Notes: generated from the letters alone by a model not told the origin. A stretch of 64,000 nucleotides of DNA from Lithospermum erythrorhizon (GCA_019722365.1 JADFUC010001536.1:1-64000); one strand, 5' to 3'; counted from the stretch's first letter, positions 25,570-36,874 are shown. Made by a program: numbers and translations.

Positions 25570-26780
25570 CCTCATAAAATAAAGAAAAAAAAGAAAAAGG
25601 GGTTATCTTTGTTAGTGTTGTTTCAATTCAAGGTCTAGTAAGTTCAAGAATAAAATGAAGAATGTTACGTGAGCAAGTAAAAGTGCTTTAGTAGAGAAAC
25701 GTTGCCTCTATGTCAGGAATGAAAGTGAAATTGAGTTTTTGCACTTGGTGAATTTATTTGATTTTATATTTCCTCATGTTAAGTCCGTAGTCAAATATTT
25801 TACCTCAACACCCAACCTCAAAATAACTCTTGAAAGCACTGAATTGTTGCATGCAGTACGATAAGTCTAGATTGTCAGCGATAATCAAGCATGGTAGAAT
25901 GTATCTAGTATCGGTGATCGAAAACACTAGCCACTATATAAATATTGAGTGATGCGAGTATCTAAGAGATGTCCACTTCTGTTAATTGTTTGAATCTGAT
26001 GGATTGTGTATATGCAAGGTTGATAAGATATGTGCTCGATTTAAAGTCTTGATCCAAGTCTAGTCAAAGTTGTTCTTTGATCTGTGTTGTGCATGAATCT
26101 GTTGACCTTGGATATACAAGAACCTGAATGAGCTTATTGTGTTTACTGAGGTCGCAAGAACGACTTCAAGCTGGGAGTTTGATTATTGATATTTGTCAGT
26201 TTTAGACGATCTTGGGTATTTTATTACTCATAAGGCAAGAACGAACCCGGCTGCCATCTGATTCGAGTATTCAAATTTCGAAATAATTGATCTGGCTCTA
26301 TTTCTGACGATCAAAACCAGTAGAAATTGGGCTGAATCGATATTTCAATTTAACCTAACCGAGCGGTTCGAAAAGGCCTCGCTCGGTTCTAGAATTTTTT
26401 ATCCAAATAAATACATTTTTGAAATTAGCCCTTTAAGTCAAGCCCCCATTTAAGCCCTCTATTTTAGCCTGCTAAACACTTCAAACCACAACCCAAAACA
26501 TTCACAATCACCCACCCCCGCACAAAGTTCACTTTATTTGGGCCATATTACCATAGCCCATAATCGGGTCTCACTTATATACCCCCCAAATTACAAAAAC
26601 CAAATAAAGAAGACTCCATTCACAACTCACCCAAATACAGAAGCTTTGGTTCGATGACCAATGATTTTGGGTATTTTATTACTCATAATTCGATTATTTT
26701 GGTTGTTTAATTGAAAAATACACGCTTATTGGTGTGATCGGCCTTTTTATTATTATTCAGAAAAATATAATTTAGACAGC
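25570..26780 (+). other. Non-coding 3' spacer of the outer Athila/Tat-type element
   Basis: A-rich start (aaagaaaaaaaagaaaaagg) followed by caaggtctagtaagttcaag near 25630, comparable to gggtctagtaacttcaaaaa in the minus-strand spacer near 21310-21400. No ORF is seen. Confidence 0.45.
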
Positions 26781-26795
26781 TTCGGCTAAGTCGTC

Positions 26796-27335
26796 CAAGT
26801 CATGTTATTTTATTCAGCAGAATAGACAAAGGATTGGATCGAAAATTTGAGAGGAAAGAAGTCCACAATCTTTAAAAAGCCCGAAAAAATCAAAGCCCGA
26901 TGAAATAACCAAATACTAATACTATGCGCCTAATCACAAATCTCCACTTGGGATTTTCCAGCAAGAAAGTCGCGCATCATTTTGTTTACTCTTGTTTTGG
27001 ATCGATTCGTTAAAGACAATTGATAGTATTTTTACTCTTTATTCATATTCTAGTTAATTTATGTTTACAAGAATATTATTTATGATTTATTCCAGCATGA
27101 GTAGTAGCTAAATTTATTATTACGGGGTTATGATGTAGCTTTGACAATGTATTTTTTTATCCGAATTTTGAAGTTATTATATATGCACTAGTATTAATCA
27201 TTGAACTTCATTTAATTCGATTGTTTTAGAATCTGACCAATTCTTTTATATGAGAATCTCTGAGTATTATGTAGCCCTCGAACCGAAAGGAAGACATAAA
27301 AAGATCCATTGATTAATTAGCGTAATGTTATATTA
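26796..27335 (+). repeat. 3' LTR (partial) of the outer Athila/Tat-type element
   Basis: A direct repeat of 15827-16360 with many long identical runs. Similarity is lost after about 27330, so the downstream half of the LTR is missing. Confidence 0.75.
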
Positions 27336-28640
27336 AAACAATATACCACTCCTTTAAACCCGACGCATATACAAATGAGAATCCCTGAGTATTTCAAGCA
27401 CCTGAAATTAATTTTAAATTAAATTTAGAGTTTTATATTAATTAAACCTAATTTTAAACCTAGAATAGGATTTTCAGAAGATATGAGGTTAAAATGAATG
27501 CATCAGAGAAATGTCGTGAGTCAATAAATAAACAATTTTAGAGGAAGGAAAAACTCAAATTTTAATGGTCTAGATCTTGCCAAAATTGAAATAAGTAAAG
27601 GCTCAGATCATTCTGTCACCTCTCATCAATCCACTTGATAATGGATCAATCAATCACTTGATAATGGATCAATCAATCAGAAAAAGACTTGAAAACCTAT
27701 AAATATCCCTCTCCATTTTCAAAAAGAATAAGTAAAAAGTGATGGAAAAGCAAGACAACAAGGGAGAAAAAGCCAAGTAAGGAGGTGCATGATAGAAGGG
27801 AAGTTCCTGAGAGCCTTCTGTTGACGGGATGTCTTAATAGCTCGATTCGTGTGACTGGAGATATTATAGCATGAACCAAATTTTTAGCAATATAATATTT
27901 TTATTAACCCTCACACCTACCATTTTGTAGGTACCTAACTTCGACCAAAATTAAAGCTCAATTTTGAAGCATATCATATCAGAGGGAAAAAATTAGATTT
28001 TAATCATAAAAATAGTGAAAAGTCAGAGATTAATCTCTTGCCTCATCTTTGTTGTTGATGGTGAATTGGTGAAGATGACAAATGGCTCATTCATTAGTTT
28101 TTCATTCTTCAAAGACTAATTGTCTTGATTTGGGTATATATACTATCTTTATAATTCAAATAAAGGTGTCATTAAACAAGGATGGAAAAGGGTGTAGAAG
28201 GGCAACATTATACACATCCAAATAGTGTTTTTTTAATAAAATGATAATTTTATTCTTAATAAAACTTCCTAATTATTATACTCATAAACAGGGGAAGGGA
28301 CAAAATAATTATTTCATCTCCAAAATCAACTGGGTATGTATATAACAACCCAGGTGTAGAATAGGGAGGGGGAGGGGGTATTGAAAGAAGTAGCAAAAAA
28401 ATATAGGAAATTTTGAGATGAGAACCACGCGCTAGGGTGTGACTGACGAAACGCCTGCGGCAAACGCGCAAGCCGTTTTATATACTACCTTCGATATAAT
28501 TTTAATTTCAAGATTATAATTTTCTATAATGAGTCCTGGACTGCACATAACATTAGAGAAACCAAGCAATGAAGATACACGAGCCATAAACATCAATACA
28601 GGAAAAAATATGTATGGAATTGAGAATTTCTGTTAGTGTG
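27336..28640. other. Intergenic, promoter-like patch but no gene
   Basis: A 20-24-bp direct repeat (cacttgataatggatcaatc) occurs twice at 27632-27675, followed by cctataaatatccctc at about 27698. This could be an eroded LTR promoter. No coding domain was recognised here. The rest is AT-rich. Confidence 0.4.
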
Positions 28641-28772
28641 AGAGACAAATACATAAGAAAAGCAAAAAAAAAAATACTACTTTAGAATTTAGATCATCAA
28701 TGAGTGAAATAGACAATCCAAGTCCGCTATTGACTATTCCCTCTCTGGATCTGTTGTTATTCACCTTGAATC

Positions 28773-29590
28773 TCAATTCCTAGCTAACTTCCATGGCCTC
28801 AATGAAGTTTCTGAAGAGATCCCACAAATTTCAGACAAGCTTCTTTCATCATCCTGCATATTCAAAATCATGATACCATCAATTTAGAACACACCAAAAA
28901 ATAAATAAAAGTGGATCTCTTTTAGAGTTAAAAGAGGAATACAGTATTGTGTAGTAGATATCAATTCCGAAACAGTCTTCTATTTTCACAATAATAGAAT
29001 ATATCGAGGGTGGGGGGACTTACAGTAGGATCTAGATAATCAGTTTGATGAATTCTCTTCAATGTGGAAGAAACAACTGAGAAGCCACCTTCTGCAGCGA
29101 CCTCCTCGTCACTACAAGAAGAAGAGTTAGCCATAGAAGGTGAAGAAGACCATGGAACAACTTGGTTTTCTCCTTCATCATCTTCCCCATCATCATCATC
29201 TTCTACTTCTTGATCATCATCATCATCATCATCATCACTACTAAATTCTTGGTTTCCATCATCATCATCTTCACTCTCTGTTTCATCAAAGACTTCATTT
29301 TCTTGATTCCTTATATGGGGCTTATTTATCTCTTCATCTTCTTCAGTTCTTGAATTTTTATTGTCATTGCATTTCTCACAAATAGAGATTGTGGGGAAAA
29401 GCTTTTGACCAGAGGCTTTCCAAGGAGTTGGAGTTTGGCAAACATGGCACAAGAGACTCCTACAATGTTTAGCAACAAGGAAATTAGCTCCATGCACTTT
29501 TTCATCACATTCCCAACATAGAGTTGCTTCATCTGATTCACAATGTAATCTTGCTTTTTTATTACACAATTCACACATACCCTTCTTCAT
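28773..29590 (-). CDS. BBX28-like: B-box zinc-finger protein, BBX28/BBX29-like (two exons)
   Basis: A predicted nuclear transcription cofactor of 215 residues. Exon 1 is 29590-29024; the intron 29023-28854 has a GTAAGT donor and a TGCAG acceptor in phase 0; exon 2 is 28853-28773 (26 residues, then TGA). The B-box is complete at residues 6-42: C6, C9, C17, D20, C25, C28, H33, H42, with the invariant CDxxxHxxN spacing. A decayed second box follows (C48, C51, C71, C74), including the LCHVCQTPTPWKASG word shared with Arabidopsis BBX28/BBX29. Residues 102-142 are almost all Asp/Glu, and QVVPWSS follows. There is no CCT domain, as expected for single-box BBX proteins. Family members act in light signalling, for example BBX28 with HY5; the role here is inferred. 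An in-frame ATG at 29629 would add 13 residues. I chose the second because it places MKKGMCELC at the start as in relatives. Confidence 0.9.
29170..29275. repeat. ATC/GAT microsatellite inside BBX exon 1
   Basis: Runs of atcatc on the plus strand (gatgat on the coding strand) encode the acidic Asp tract. The run at 29212-29235 is nearly pure. Such runs change length easily, so alleles may differ in acidic-tract length. Confidence 0.85.
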
Positions 29591-29730
29591 TTCTTTATTG
29601 TTGGTTTTTAGTATTGTTGAAAAGTTCAATTTTCAGGAGGACAAGTTTTTGGAGAGTAAGATTGGATTTTGGGGATTTTAATTTTTGTAATGTGAGATAG
29701 AGGAGATGGAGAATGATGAAAGATTTAGAT

Positions 29731-29741
29731 AAATATATAGT
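29731..29741 (-). promoter_or_regulatory. Probable TATA box of the BBX gene
   Basis: The minus strand reads ctatatattta about 140 bp upstream of the chosen ATG. Transcription would start near 29705, giving a 5' leader of about 115 nt. This is inferred from sequence only. Confidence 0.5.
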
Positions 29742-29784
29742 GAGGTTGAAACTACTTTGGTGATACTTGGATGGTGACATGGTG

Positions 29785-29896
29785 TGGACAAATTTGTGGT
29801 ACACACCTTGGAGTATTTTTGTGATGTGGGGTTGTTGATTTGGACAAATTTGTGGTAGATACATTGTGTATGTTTGTGATGTTGGCGTAGTTTCGT
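29785..29896. repeat. 56-bp tandem duplication upstream of the BBX gene
   Basis: tggacaaatttgtggta occurs at 29785-29801 and 29841-29857, and each is followed by a similar tttgtgatgt block. The offset is 56 bp. It lies 45-165 bp upstream of the TATA box on the gene's strand. Confidence 0.75.
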
Positions 29897-30099
29897 CAAT
29901 TCCAGATTTTCTCTATTCTTGGGGGGCTGGATTTTGGCTGTATGGGAGGTTTACCCCAAAATAATAAACTTGCGGTGCTATGTTTGTGAGCGTAGAACCT
30001 TGACAAAGATTGTGGTTACAATTGTTCTGTGTATAGTAGCTCATATCTACTATACCCACACCCATGATCATTGAGTGGCGCGTGATCATATAAATTTTT

Positions 30100-30700
30100 T
30101 TTCTCTGCTTTTTTATTTTGTCATTTTAACCAATTATATATGATTAATAAAAAGTAAAACTAGCTAAAAAAATTATATCAAAAATATAAAACGACAATTA
30201 TTCAAACTATATCATTAATCACTGACAATTTTAACGGTAAAATTAATCAAAAAATACATTTCAATTGTGCATTGAACCATTGAACATCATTACAAGGTTG
30301 TACTATTACTTTCTTCATTCTTCCTTTTTACTCATTCCATTTTTATTTATCGCTTACTATTCATAGACATTAATAAAAACAAAAAGTATTAACAAATTAC
30401 ATTGAAAATATAAAATGATAATGATTAAATTATATTATTGATTTGGCTGATAATTTAACGTAAAAAGAATCAAAAAAGACATTTACAATTGTGCATTATT
30501 GAACGATTGAACATCATTACAAGATCGCATTTTCACTTTCTTCATTCTCCTTTTACTTATTCTCGTTTTATTCATGCAATATTCGCATTACGTATTAATA
30601 AAGTTAAAAAATAAGAAAAATTACATTGAAAATATAGAATGATAATTATTTGAAACTACATCATCGTACGGCTGATAATTTAACGAGAAAAAATAATCAA
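30100..30700. repeat. Three-unit tandem repeat, period about 225 bp
   Basis: Comparable blocks recur at about 225-bp spacing: the gacaatt/gataatt block near 30190, 30417 and 30641; the ttgtgcattgaac block near 30265 and 30490; the cttcattctt block at 30313 and 30540. Units are AT-rich and diverged by substitutions and small indels. There is no coding content, and three units are too few to call a satellite array. Confidence 0.75.
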
Positions 30701-30829
30701 AGAAAGATATCAGGTGTAAAATATATGTTATTGCAATTTTCGATGTTGCATCAACAAAAATTTTATGCTAGAAGGACAAATAAAAAAGGTTAAATTTTGT
30801 TATAACCACCCGAACTACTAATTCGTGGC

Positions 30830-31375
30830 GTAGGTGTCAGTTGGTGGACCGATCTAATCGAAACCGGTCCTGTCGACTCGTCCGAAAATCTAATCGAAAT
30901 TAGTCCCGATCCGGCCGGGTCCTATTATCGATCCGATCCGAAGGATCCGTCCGAACTCCGAAAACGATCCGGTAGGGCGGCTTTTCTAATTGCTCTTTTT
31001 AAGTTTTTTGAGGTATTATTTTCGAAATGTTGTTTAATTTTTGTGTTATTATTTTCGAATTGTGAATTTTTCAATTTAATTAGGAATTTAGGATATTCAA
31101 TTTTTAATTAGTTTAATTCAAGTAAATATGTTTGATTTGTTGATTTTAAACATATTTTTAATTTTGTAAATATGTTCAATTTTTAATTAGTTTCAGATTC
31201 GGTTTCGAATACCCTTTATCTTATCGTGACCGACCGGTTCTGATAAACCAATAATAACCGATCGGTTTTATCGGGTTCTACTCCGGTCCGAATTTTTGGA
31301 CCGAATGAGTTTTGCTCCGGGTCCCAATGGACCGGCTCGGCTCGTCCGGCCTTGCCAATAAACCGGTCCGAGCAC
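30830..31375. repeat. CCGG-rich patch, possibly hAT-related
   Basis: Many ccggtcc, gatccgg and accggtt words cluster at 30840-30985 and 31200-31375 around an AT-rich middle, in sharp contrast to the surroundings. Subterminal clusters like this are known in plant hAT elements. No transposase, TIR or 8-bp duplication was identified. Confidence 0.35.
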
Positions 31376-31460
31376 TACCGTGGCCTATCGGCCTCATGGT
31401 ACCCGACCTCGAACCTCTTATCTCAAGAGGTCTCGTGTTCGATTCCCCTGCTTATGAGAT
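31376..31460 (+). repeat. tRNA-like (SINE head?) segment
   Basis: tggcctatcgg at 31381-31391 fits an internal promoter A box, and gtgttcgattcccc at 31435-31448 fits a B box about 45 bp later. I could not fold a full cloverleaf or find the tail of a SINE, so a tRNA-derived SINE or tRNA pseudogene is only suggested. Confidence 0.4.
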
Positions 31461-32027
31461 ATTATACATACTTCCCCGCCTCTGCACCCACTATGACTAC
31501 GCGTGGAGACTTTCAGCGCCGGCTCACTGAAGCCGAGCTACTGCCTCGGCTTACAACATCCACCAAGACGCTCATACAGACTCTAAAATAAAAGCTGTTT
31601 TCGAGGCTTCTAGGCTTCCATTTGCTTAGTTTAGAATTTAATTAATGTTTACTATATTGCATCTAGAACTTCTAATGTTGTATAGTAAAAAAACTCAACT
31701 ACGGGAAAACATTTTAAATAGACAATCGGTTTCCTCCCCGAACCTTTCAACTTTTCTCAGATAACTGGGAAATGATTTTCTAACTTGAACTTTTGAAAAA
31801 AATCTTCTTTGACACTTGAACTCTACTTACTGCAGAATTAGGTAAAACAGAAAAATTATATAAATGACAAACAAATACGTAATTGAATCCATATTTAATA
31901 ATAAATTTTAATTAATTTAATTAAAAAAACACATAAACTTTATTCAGAGATACCTAACAATTATTCTCTGTATAATGTAATTTTAACTACGTGCTGCGTT
32001 TAGACCCAAACTTAAGTGAATAATATT

Positions 32028-32423
32028 CTATCCAAATAATCGACCGTCTCTTTTATGCCAGATCATATAAGGATTTGATTCTAGATAATAATTAGCCCCA
32101 TCCAAATTAGATGGTCTCATTAAATAATAGTGTCCCGTACTAAATATAAACGGCGTTTCCTTTTTACACATTATCATTCTCATCATCGACACAGGATTTT
32201 CAACATCATTGACTATATCATTTTCAATATCATCATTATTAAAAAGTGTGACGCTGAGATTCATTAACTCAAAACAAACTTCTTTATCAAGAGCTCCTTT
32301 TTGAGATTTTTGTTTCTTCAATTTTTTTTTTCTTGCGTTTATCCGAAGCCATTTTCTAGCTTCAGCATCATAATTAAAATCTAATAACGGTAAACGATAG
32401 ATAATGGATAAACAACTCCGCAA
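32028..32423 (-). CDS. Unrecognised ORF of 131 codons
   Basis: An open minus frame without an ATG start (it opens at TTG, preceded by a TGA). It has a Lys-rich segment near residues 28-43 and an Asn/Asp-rich middle. Just upstream, tttttattag at 32453-32462 could be an intron acceptor, which would make this a terminal exon. Copia copy B inserted about 125 bp upstream would then separate it from the rest of a gene. I see no known domain, and it may be a chance ORF. Confidence 0.25.
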   Translation of the reverse strand: MRSCLSIIYRLPLLDFNYDAEARKWLRINARKKKLKKQKSQKGALDKEVCFELMNLSVTLFNNDDIENDIVNDVENPVSMMRMIMCKKETPFIFSTGHYYLMRPSNLDGANYYLESNPYMIWHKRDGRLFG

Positions 32424-32543
32424 TATTGTCCTTCAATGGAATACTTTTAATTAATTCTTTCTTCCTAATAAAAAATAATGGATACATTATTATTAGTATT
32501 AAAAAAATACACAATAATTTAATTAATTAATATATGGGATCAT

Positions 32544-32548
32544 ATAAT
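32544..32548. other. Target-site duplication ATAAT (left) of Copia copy B
   Basis: ataat lies immediately before TGTTGG at 32549 and is repeated at 35604-35608 immediately after the LTR end aaca. Confidence 0.9.
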
Positions 32549-33120
32549 TGTTGGAATTGAAGACCTAATTTGAGAGACGATTTTGGCTCTAATTATTTCC
32601 TAATTTGGAGCTTTAATCTGTGATATATCTCTAAATTTCTAGAGGCTTTTATTTTTGTGCTAGCTAAGACTCAAGCCCAAGAAAAGACATAGTCTTATTA
32701 GGTTTTGCTATCCCATAAATATAGGATGATTTCATGAGTTTTATTTATCACACAAATGTTATTAGAATGTAGAAAATTATCCTAGAATAATATTAGGTAT
32801 TTAATATTATCAAGAGCATAGTTTTGTTCTTGAAGAACATGTAGAGTTTATCTTTGTTCTTGATATAGCTTTTGTGGTTGAGATTTTTGGTGTATAAGAA
32901 AATACTCAACATAGATTATAAATTTTAGTAGGGCTTCTCAGAACGACCTTTCTCCGGTTTATTAGTGATTCAAATAATAAATGTGACGACTTTCTCGTAT
33001 CAAGCCGAACCCAGATAAATCTTTTGTGTCTCAAGTTTATTTCCGTGATTTAAATTTCTCATTTTATTGATTGCTTAAAACTCCGGAAGCGGGATTTAGT
33101 GGGTCTTAAATCCTGTTTCA
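32549..33120 (+). repeat. 5' LTR of Copia copy B
   Basis: 572 bp. Starts TGTTGGAATTGAAGACC and ends gttTCA just before the mutated primer site. TATA element cccataaatatagg near 32712. Confidence 0.85.
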
Positions 33121-33162
33121 CTGGTATCGAGTCATCGTAGCTCGTCAGAGTTTAAGAATCAA

Positions 33163-35068
33163 TGGCTTCAAGCGGCGAATCGTATTACGCTGTAGAAATT
33201 GCTGAATCATTTTCCACATCGGGAAGATGTGTATGAAGGATTATCAGACGGAAAGAAGCCGAACAAAACCACTAAAGTAAAGCTCAAGATGGAATGAGGA
33301 TGAATGGACGGAATCGACGTGACAAGCCTCAAAGGATCGACCTTGTTTGTCACAACGTTGTTGCTAACGTCAAGCAAGTGACACCACAAAGGGGCCGACG
33401 GCTTTATAAGCGATCTATATGAGAAACCTTTCTCCAAATAATAAGGTATTTCTTATGAAAACTGCTTTCACCTTAAGATAAGTCGTAGTACACCATAGCG
33501 GCACACCTTTAATGATTTCACCAGCATTATTAATTAACCGTCGACGGTAGATGTTAATGCCGAGTGACAGACAGAAGCGCCCGATTATTTGGGCTACTCC
33601 GGAATTTGGGAGCCAATGAGGCGGCGTGTTAGTAATTTCAGTACTAACAAGCCAAATCTTGGGCTAGAAACAGATTCGTCCGAGGAGGTACGTGAAGCTT
33701 CATGTAAGTGAACGTAAGCAGCGGTTCTGCGATTAATTGTGTGAAGAGGAAGAACGGGAGATGAGGTTTTGGAAGAAAGCGGAGATCATGAAAGTGTAGG
33801 TATGCAATTTGGATCTTGTGTGCTGGGGTTATGGTAAGACGGGTCATACGAAGAGGCACCGCAAAGCTAATCTGGTGATGCTCATGTTGTAGTTGAGCGA
33901 TTATTCCGAATGCTTTGGTTTTATCTGTGAATGCTTCCTGCCAAGTGGGAACAAGAAAGCATTTATATTCACACGCATTTCTGCAACGAAGAATTGTTGA
34001 TTCTCGGATAGTAGATTTCGAGTTTCTTTTTCATACTTCGCTACTTAATGCAGATGCACGGTGAATTATGTTTCGAATTATGGACCGTTTCATCTTGCCG
34101 ATGGTGAACAGCTTACGTGTGAGGTATGGGAGATGTCAATCAAGTTGTTTTAATGGTTCTTTTCCGAAACCGACAGTGAAAGTATGTTCCGAAATTAGAA
34201 GAGTTTAATTTCTATGAGTCACTGGATTTGGTGATGGTTATCGAACTACTTTCAAGATGGTAACTCAAGGTCGCTCGGGAGCAATTGCAATAAAGAAAAG
34301 CGGCGTAAGTCAGTAATTTCTATACTTGACCGACGGCTCTCAAAGCGAGGTCAAGCAGAGGATTCCGTGCGCAGGTTGAAAGTAGATTCGATACGTGGGA
34401 GTTTCTACAAAGATGAAAGGATTGTCGTTGGAGAAATTCCTCAAGCCTGGATGCTCGAGAGGTTCTCGGAGATTCTCGTGAGTCAGGCAAACGAAGACGC
34501 ATTGAAGGTCGAAAGATACCCCAACCCGACATAATGTAATACTGCTTGGCGACTTCTGCTACATGAAGTTCGAGGCCGGGTGAACTATTGGGAATGATGC
34601 AACCTGGCCTGCGGTTTACTTAATCATCTGAAAGTTAGCGAAGTTGTTTCAAAGTCGCGCAGAGTGTATTCCCAACCTCCCTAATTATTTCGCTAACTGC
34701 TGAGTTGCTCGATCAAATACCCAGTGGTCAATGAATTAGATCAAGTGGAAGTCACGACGTGGAAACGGGAAATGAGAAGAAATTCATTGATGACCAATCA
34801 AACTTGAGGTTTTCCAAGGTGCTCGTGGTTGAAGATCATGAAGATCAAGAAGGCAAAGGCGTAACATGCGATTGTCTCAACGAGGGAAAATTCCACCCGG
34901 TATTCTTCGCAGTCAAGTTGGTGTCGCATGTGATGTTCTCCGGGGATTGAAAAGAAGATATCAAGTTCTGGACGCTTCAGCTGGAGTTCGTGGGATGACG
35001 AATCCTGAAGGCCGCTTGTATCGGTGCTTGGAAGATGTTGATCCGAAATTTGTCTTCAAGTGGGAGAT
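33163..35068 (+). pseudogene. gag and pol remnants of Copia copy B
   Basis: Begins at the gag ATG (33163). Broken frames match copy A: a FPHRED-like region near 33210-33235, a gag core to about 33440, and a damaged protease region near 33985-34020, where the stretch ttgttgattctcgg corresponds to the usual active-site segment but no intact motif remains. The 3' remnant at 34759-35068 matches 10500-10838. Frameshifts are frequent, so no product is expected. Confidence 0.65.
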
Positions 35069-35603
35069 TGTCGAATTGAAGACCTAATTTCAGACGGTTT
35101 TGGCTCTAATTATTTCCTAATTTGAGTTTAATTAGGATATATCTTCTACCTTTGCAGTGCTTGGCTTTTTTTGTTAGCTTTTAAAGACTCAGTTCTCAAG
35201 AAAAAGACATATAGTCTTACTAAAGTTTTGTTAGCCTATAAATATAGGATTTATTTCATGAGTTTTATTTATCACACAAATACAGAATGTAGTAAAATTC
35301 ATCCTAATAATATTAGTATTTAATATTATCAAGAACATGCTTTTGCTCAAGAACTTAGAGTTTTATCTGTTTCGATAGCCGAGGATTTTCTGTATGCTAA
35401 AAATACTCAACATAGATTATAGCTAAAGGTAAGGCTTCAGAATCCATCTTTCGGGTTTATTAGTGATTCTCGGCAGTTAAAGAACAGATCGCATCTTCGC
35501 ATCAAGGGAACCCAGATAAATCTTTGTGTCCGTTATTTCCACATTTAAATTGCCGCCTTATCGATCATTGAAACTCTAAGCATTTATACCTTAAATCCTA
35601 ACA
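35069..35603 (+). repeat. 3' LTR of Copia copy B
   Basis: 535 bp. Starts TGTCGAATTGAAGACC and ends aaatcctaaca at 35603, followed directly by the ATAAT duplication. Confidence 0.9.
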
Positions 35604-35608
35604 ATAAT

Positions 35609-36870
35609 TGTATAAAATATAATAATGTGAAGAATCTCACAAAAAAAATAGAAATTTAATTAATTAATATATATAATTTTGACTCTATTGTCTTATCGGC
35701 GCAAAGTGAATCGGAAGAAAATAGAACAAGTAATCTACACAAGCACTGCTTGTTTTATCGCTAATTAATGTTGTTTATGCTGTAATTTAAAACTCGACAA
35801 ATACTTTTTATTGTTCATACGCTATTGCTCGTATTTAATCTCAGCAATTTTTTTTTAAAATAGACCTTTTAAAGCAGACTCGCATTAATAAAACCTAAAC
35901 GAATCATCCTAAAAGTTCTTTATGACCGCATCCAATATAATATGTTTGATTTATCATTTACTAAGCAAATGCAATTATCTTTGAATTATTAATATTTTAT
36001 GTTTAGTTCTTAATATTATGAATCTTTTAATAAAAACTCAAAATATATATGAAACTATATATTACTACTCCAGTCTCCACTTTCTTAATTAATAAATAGA
36101 TTTGCATTACCAATAATAAAGTTGTTTTAATTGTACGAGAGCCACACAAAAATAAAGCATACATACAATACAACATAAAAAATATACAACATAAAAAATA
36201 GACACGAAACACAACCAAGAGAAATGTCTACGTTGCGTGTTACAGTATAATATAATTGTTTCATGCTTCAGTGCATGCTAAAAATAGATATAAAACACAA
36301 CCAATAATAGTGCATGCTAAATTTTGGTCCACTAATTAATTTGAGCCATGTGAAAATCACCTGGGTAGAGTCTTACATGGCAATCCTAGATGGAGCCCAC
36401 TGTCTCGTGGGTATGAATAATTATACTCCATGGACCATGATAACTCATGGAGATTTGATATATTAGCAGCATCCCTCATCATAGTGTTTTATTGACAAAC
36501 AAATTTTATTAATAAGCAAAATTATGAATAGTGTTAAAATGTTAGATCAAGTCATTAAAAATAGCTTGGTATAACAATAGCTTATTATCTTAATCAGATA
36601 GATATTTTTAAAATTCCGTTGAATTTGACATTTGGAAGTCAATATTATCTCTATCCCAGATCTTAATCAAATTGTGTCCACCAAAGGAATATGTTCATAA
36701 TTGACTTGACATAAAGTTCAATTGTTGTGCTGAGGTTCTACTATCGCAAGCGACTTTAAATGATTTATACCTAATTGAAAAATTTTCCTTTTGTTATAAG
36801 GTGGCTGAATTTTTCAAGTAAAAATGGGGAGAGATATGATCAAGAGGAGTGTGTTTATTTACAAAAAAAT
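35609..36870. other. AT-rich intergenic, nothing recognised
   Basis: No ORF with a known domain. A short repeat around tgcatgctaaa occurs near 36271 and 36311. Confidence 0.5.
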
Positions 36871-36874
36871 ATTA

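Larger units (their letters stand above)
15730..27335 (+). mobile_element. Athila/Tat-type Ty3/Gypsy element (outer, plus), interrupted
   Basis: Sequence at 15827-16360 is repeated directly at 26796-27330 (for example aatctccacttgggattttc in both), giving a pair of LTRs about 11 kb apart. Just after the first is a degenerate primer site of the tRNA-Asp type used by Athila/Tat elements (16799-16817). Gag and protease remnants follow to about 19.4 kb, and a non-coding 3' spacer lies at about 25570-26780. RT and integrase are not found. The middle appears occupied by a minus-strand element of the same lineage. The exact left end is uncertain. Confidence 0.65.
32549..35603 (+). mobile_element. 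Non-autonomous Ty1/Copia element, copy B
   Basis: 3055 bp, flanked by ATAAT on both sides. LTRs are 32549-33120 and 35069-35603. The primer site at 33122 (tggtatcgagtc) is a mutated initiator-Met site, and the purine tract caagtgggagat lies before the 3' LTR. The interior is about 1.95 kb and aligns with copy A throughout, including the gag start (aagaatcaatgg), the YEKP region, and the 3' remnant (atgaccaatcaaacttg followed by ttttccaaggtgc). Pol from integrase to RT is missing in both copies. Confidence 0.9.

Noticed and set aside
27632..27720. Promoter of an unannotated gene
   Set aside because: A TATA-like word and a direct repeat are present, but no coding exon follows on the plus strand.
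29162..29353. Ile/Phe-rich plus ORF
   Set aside because: Antisense shadow of the GAT repeat in BBX exon 1.
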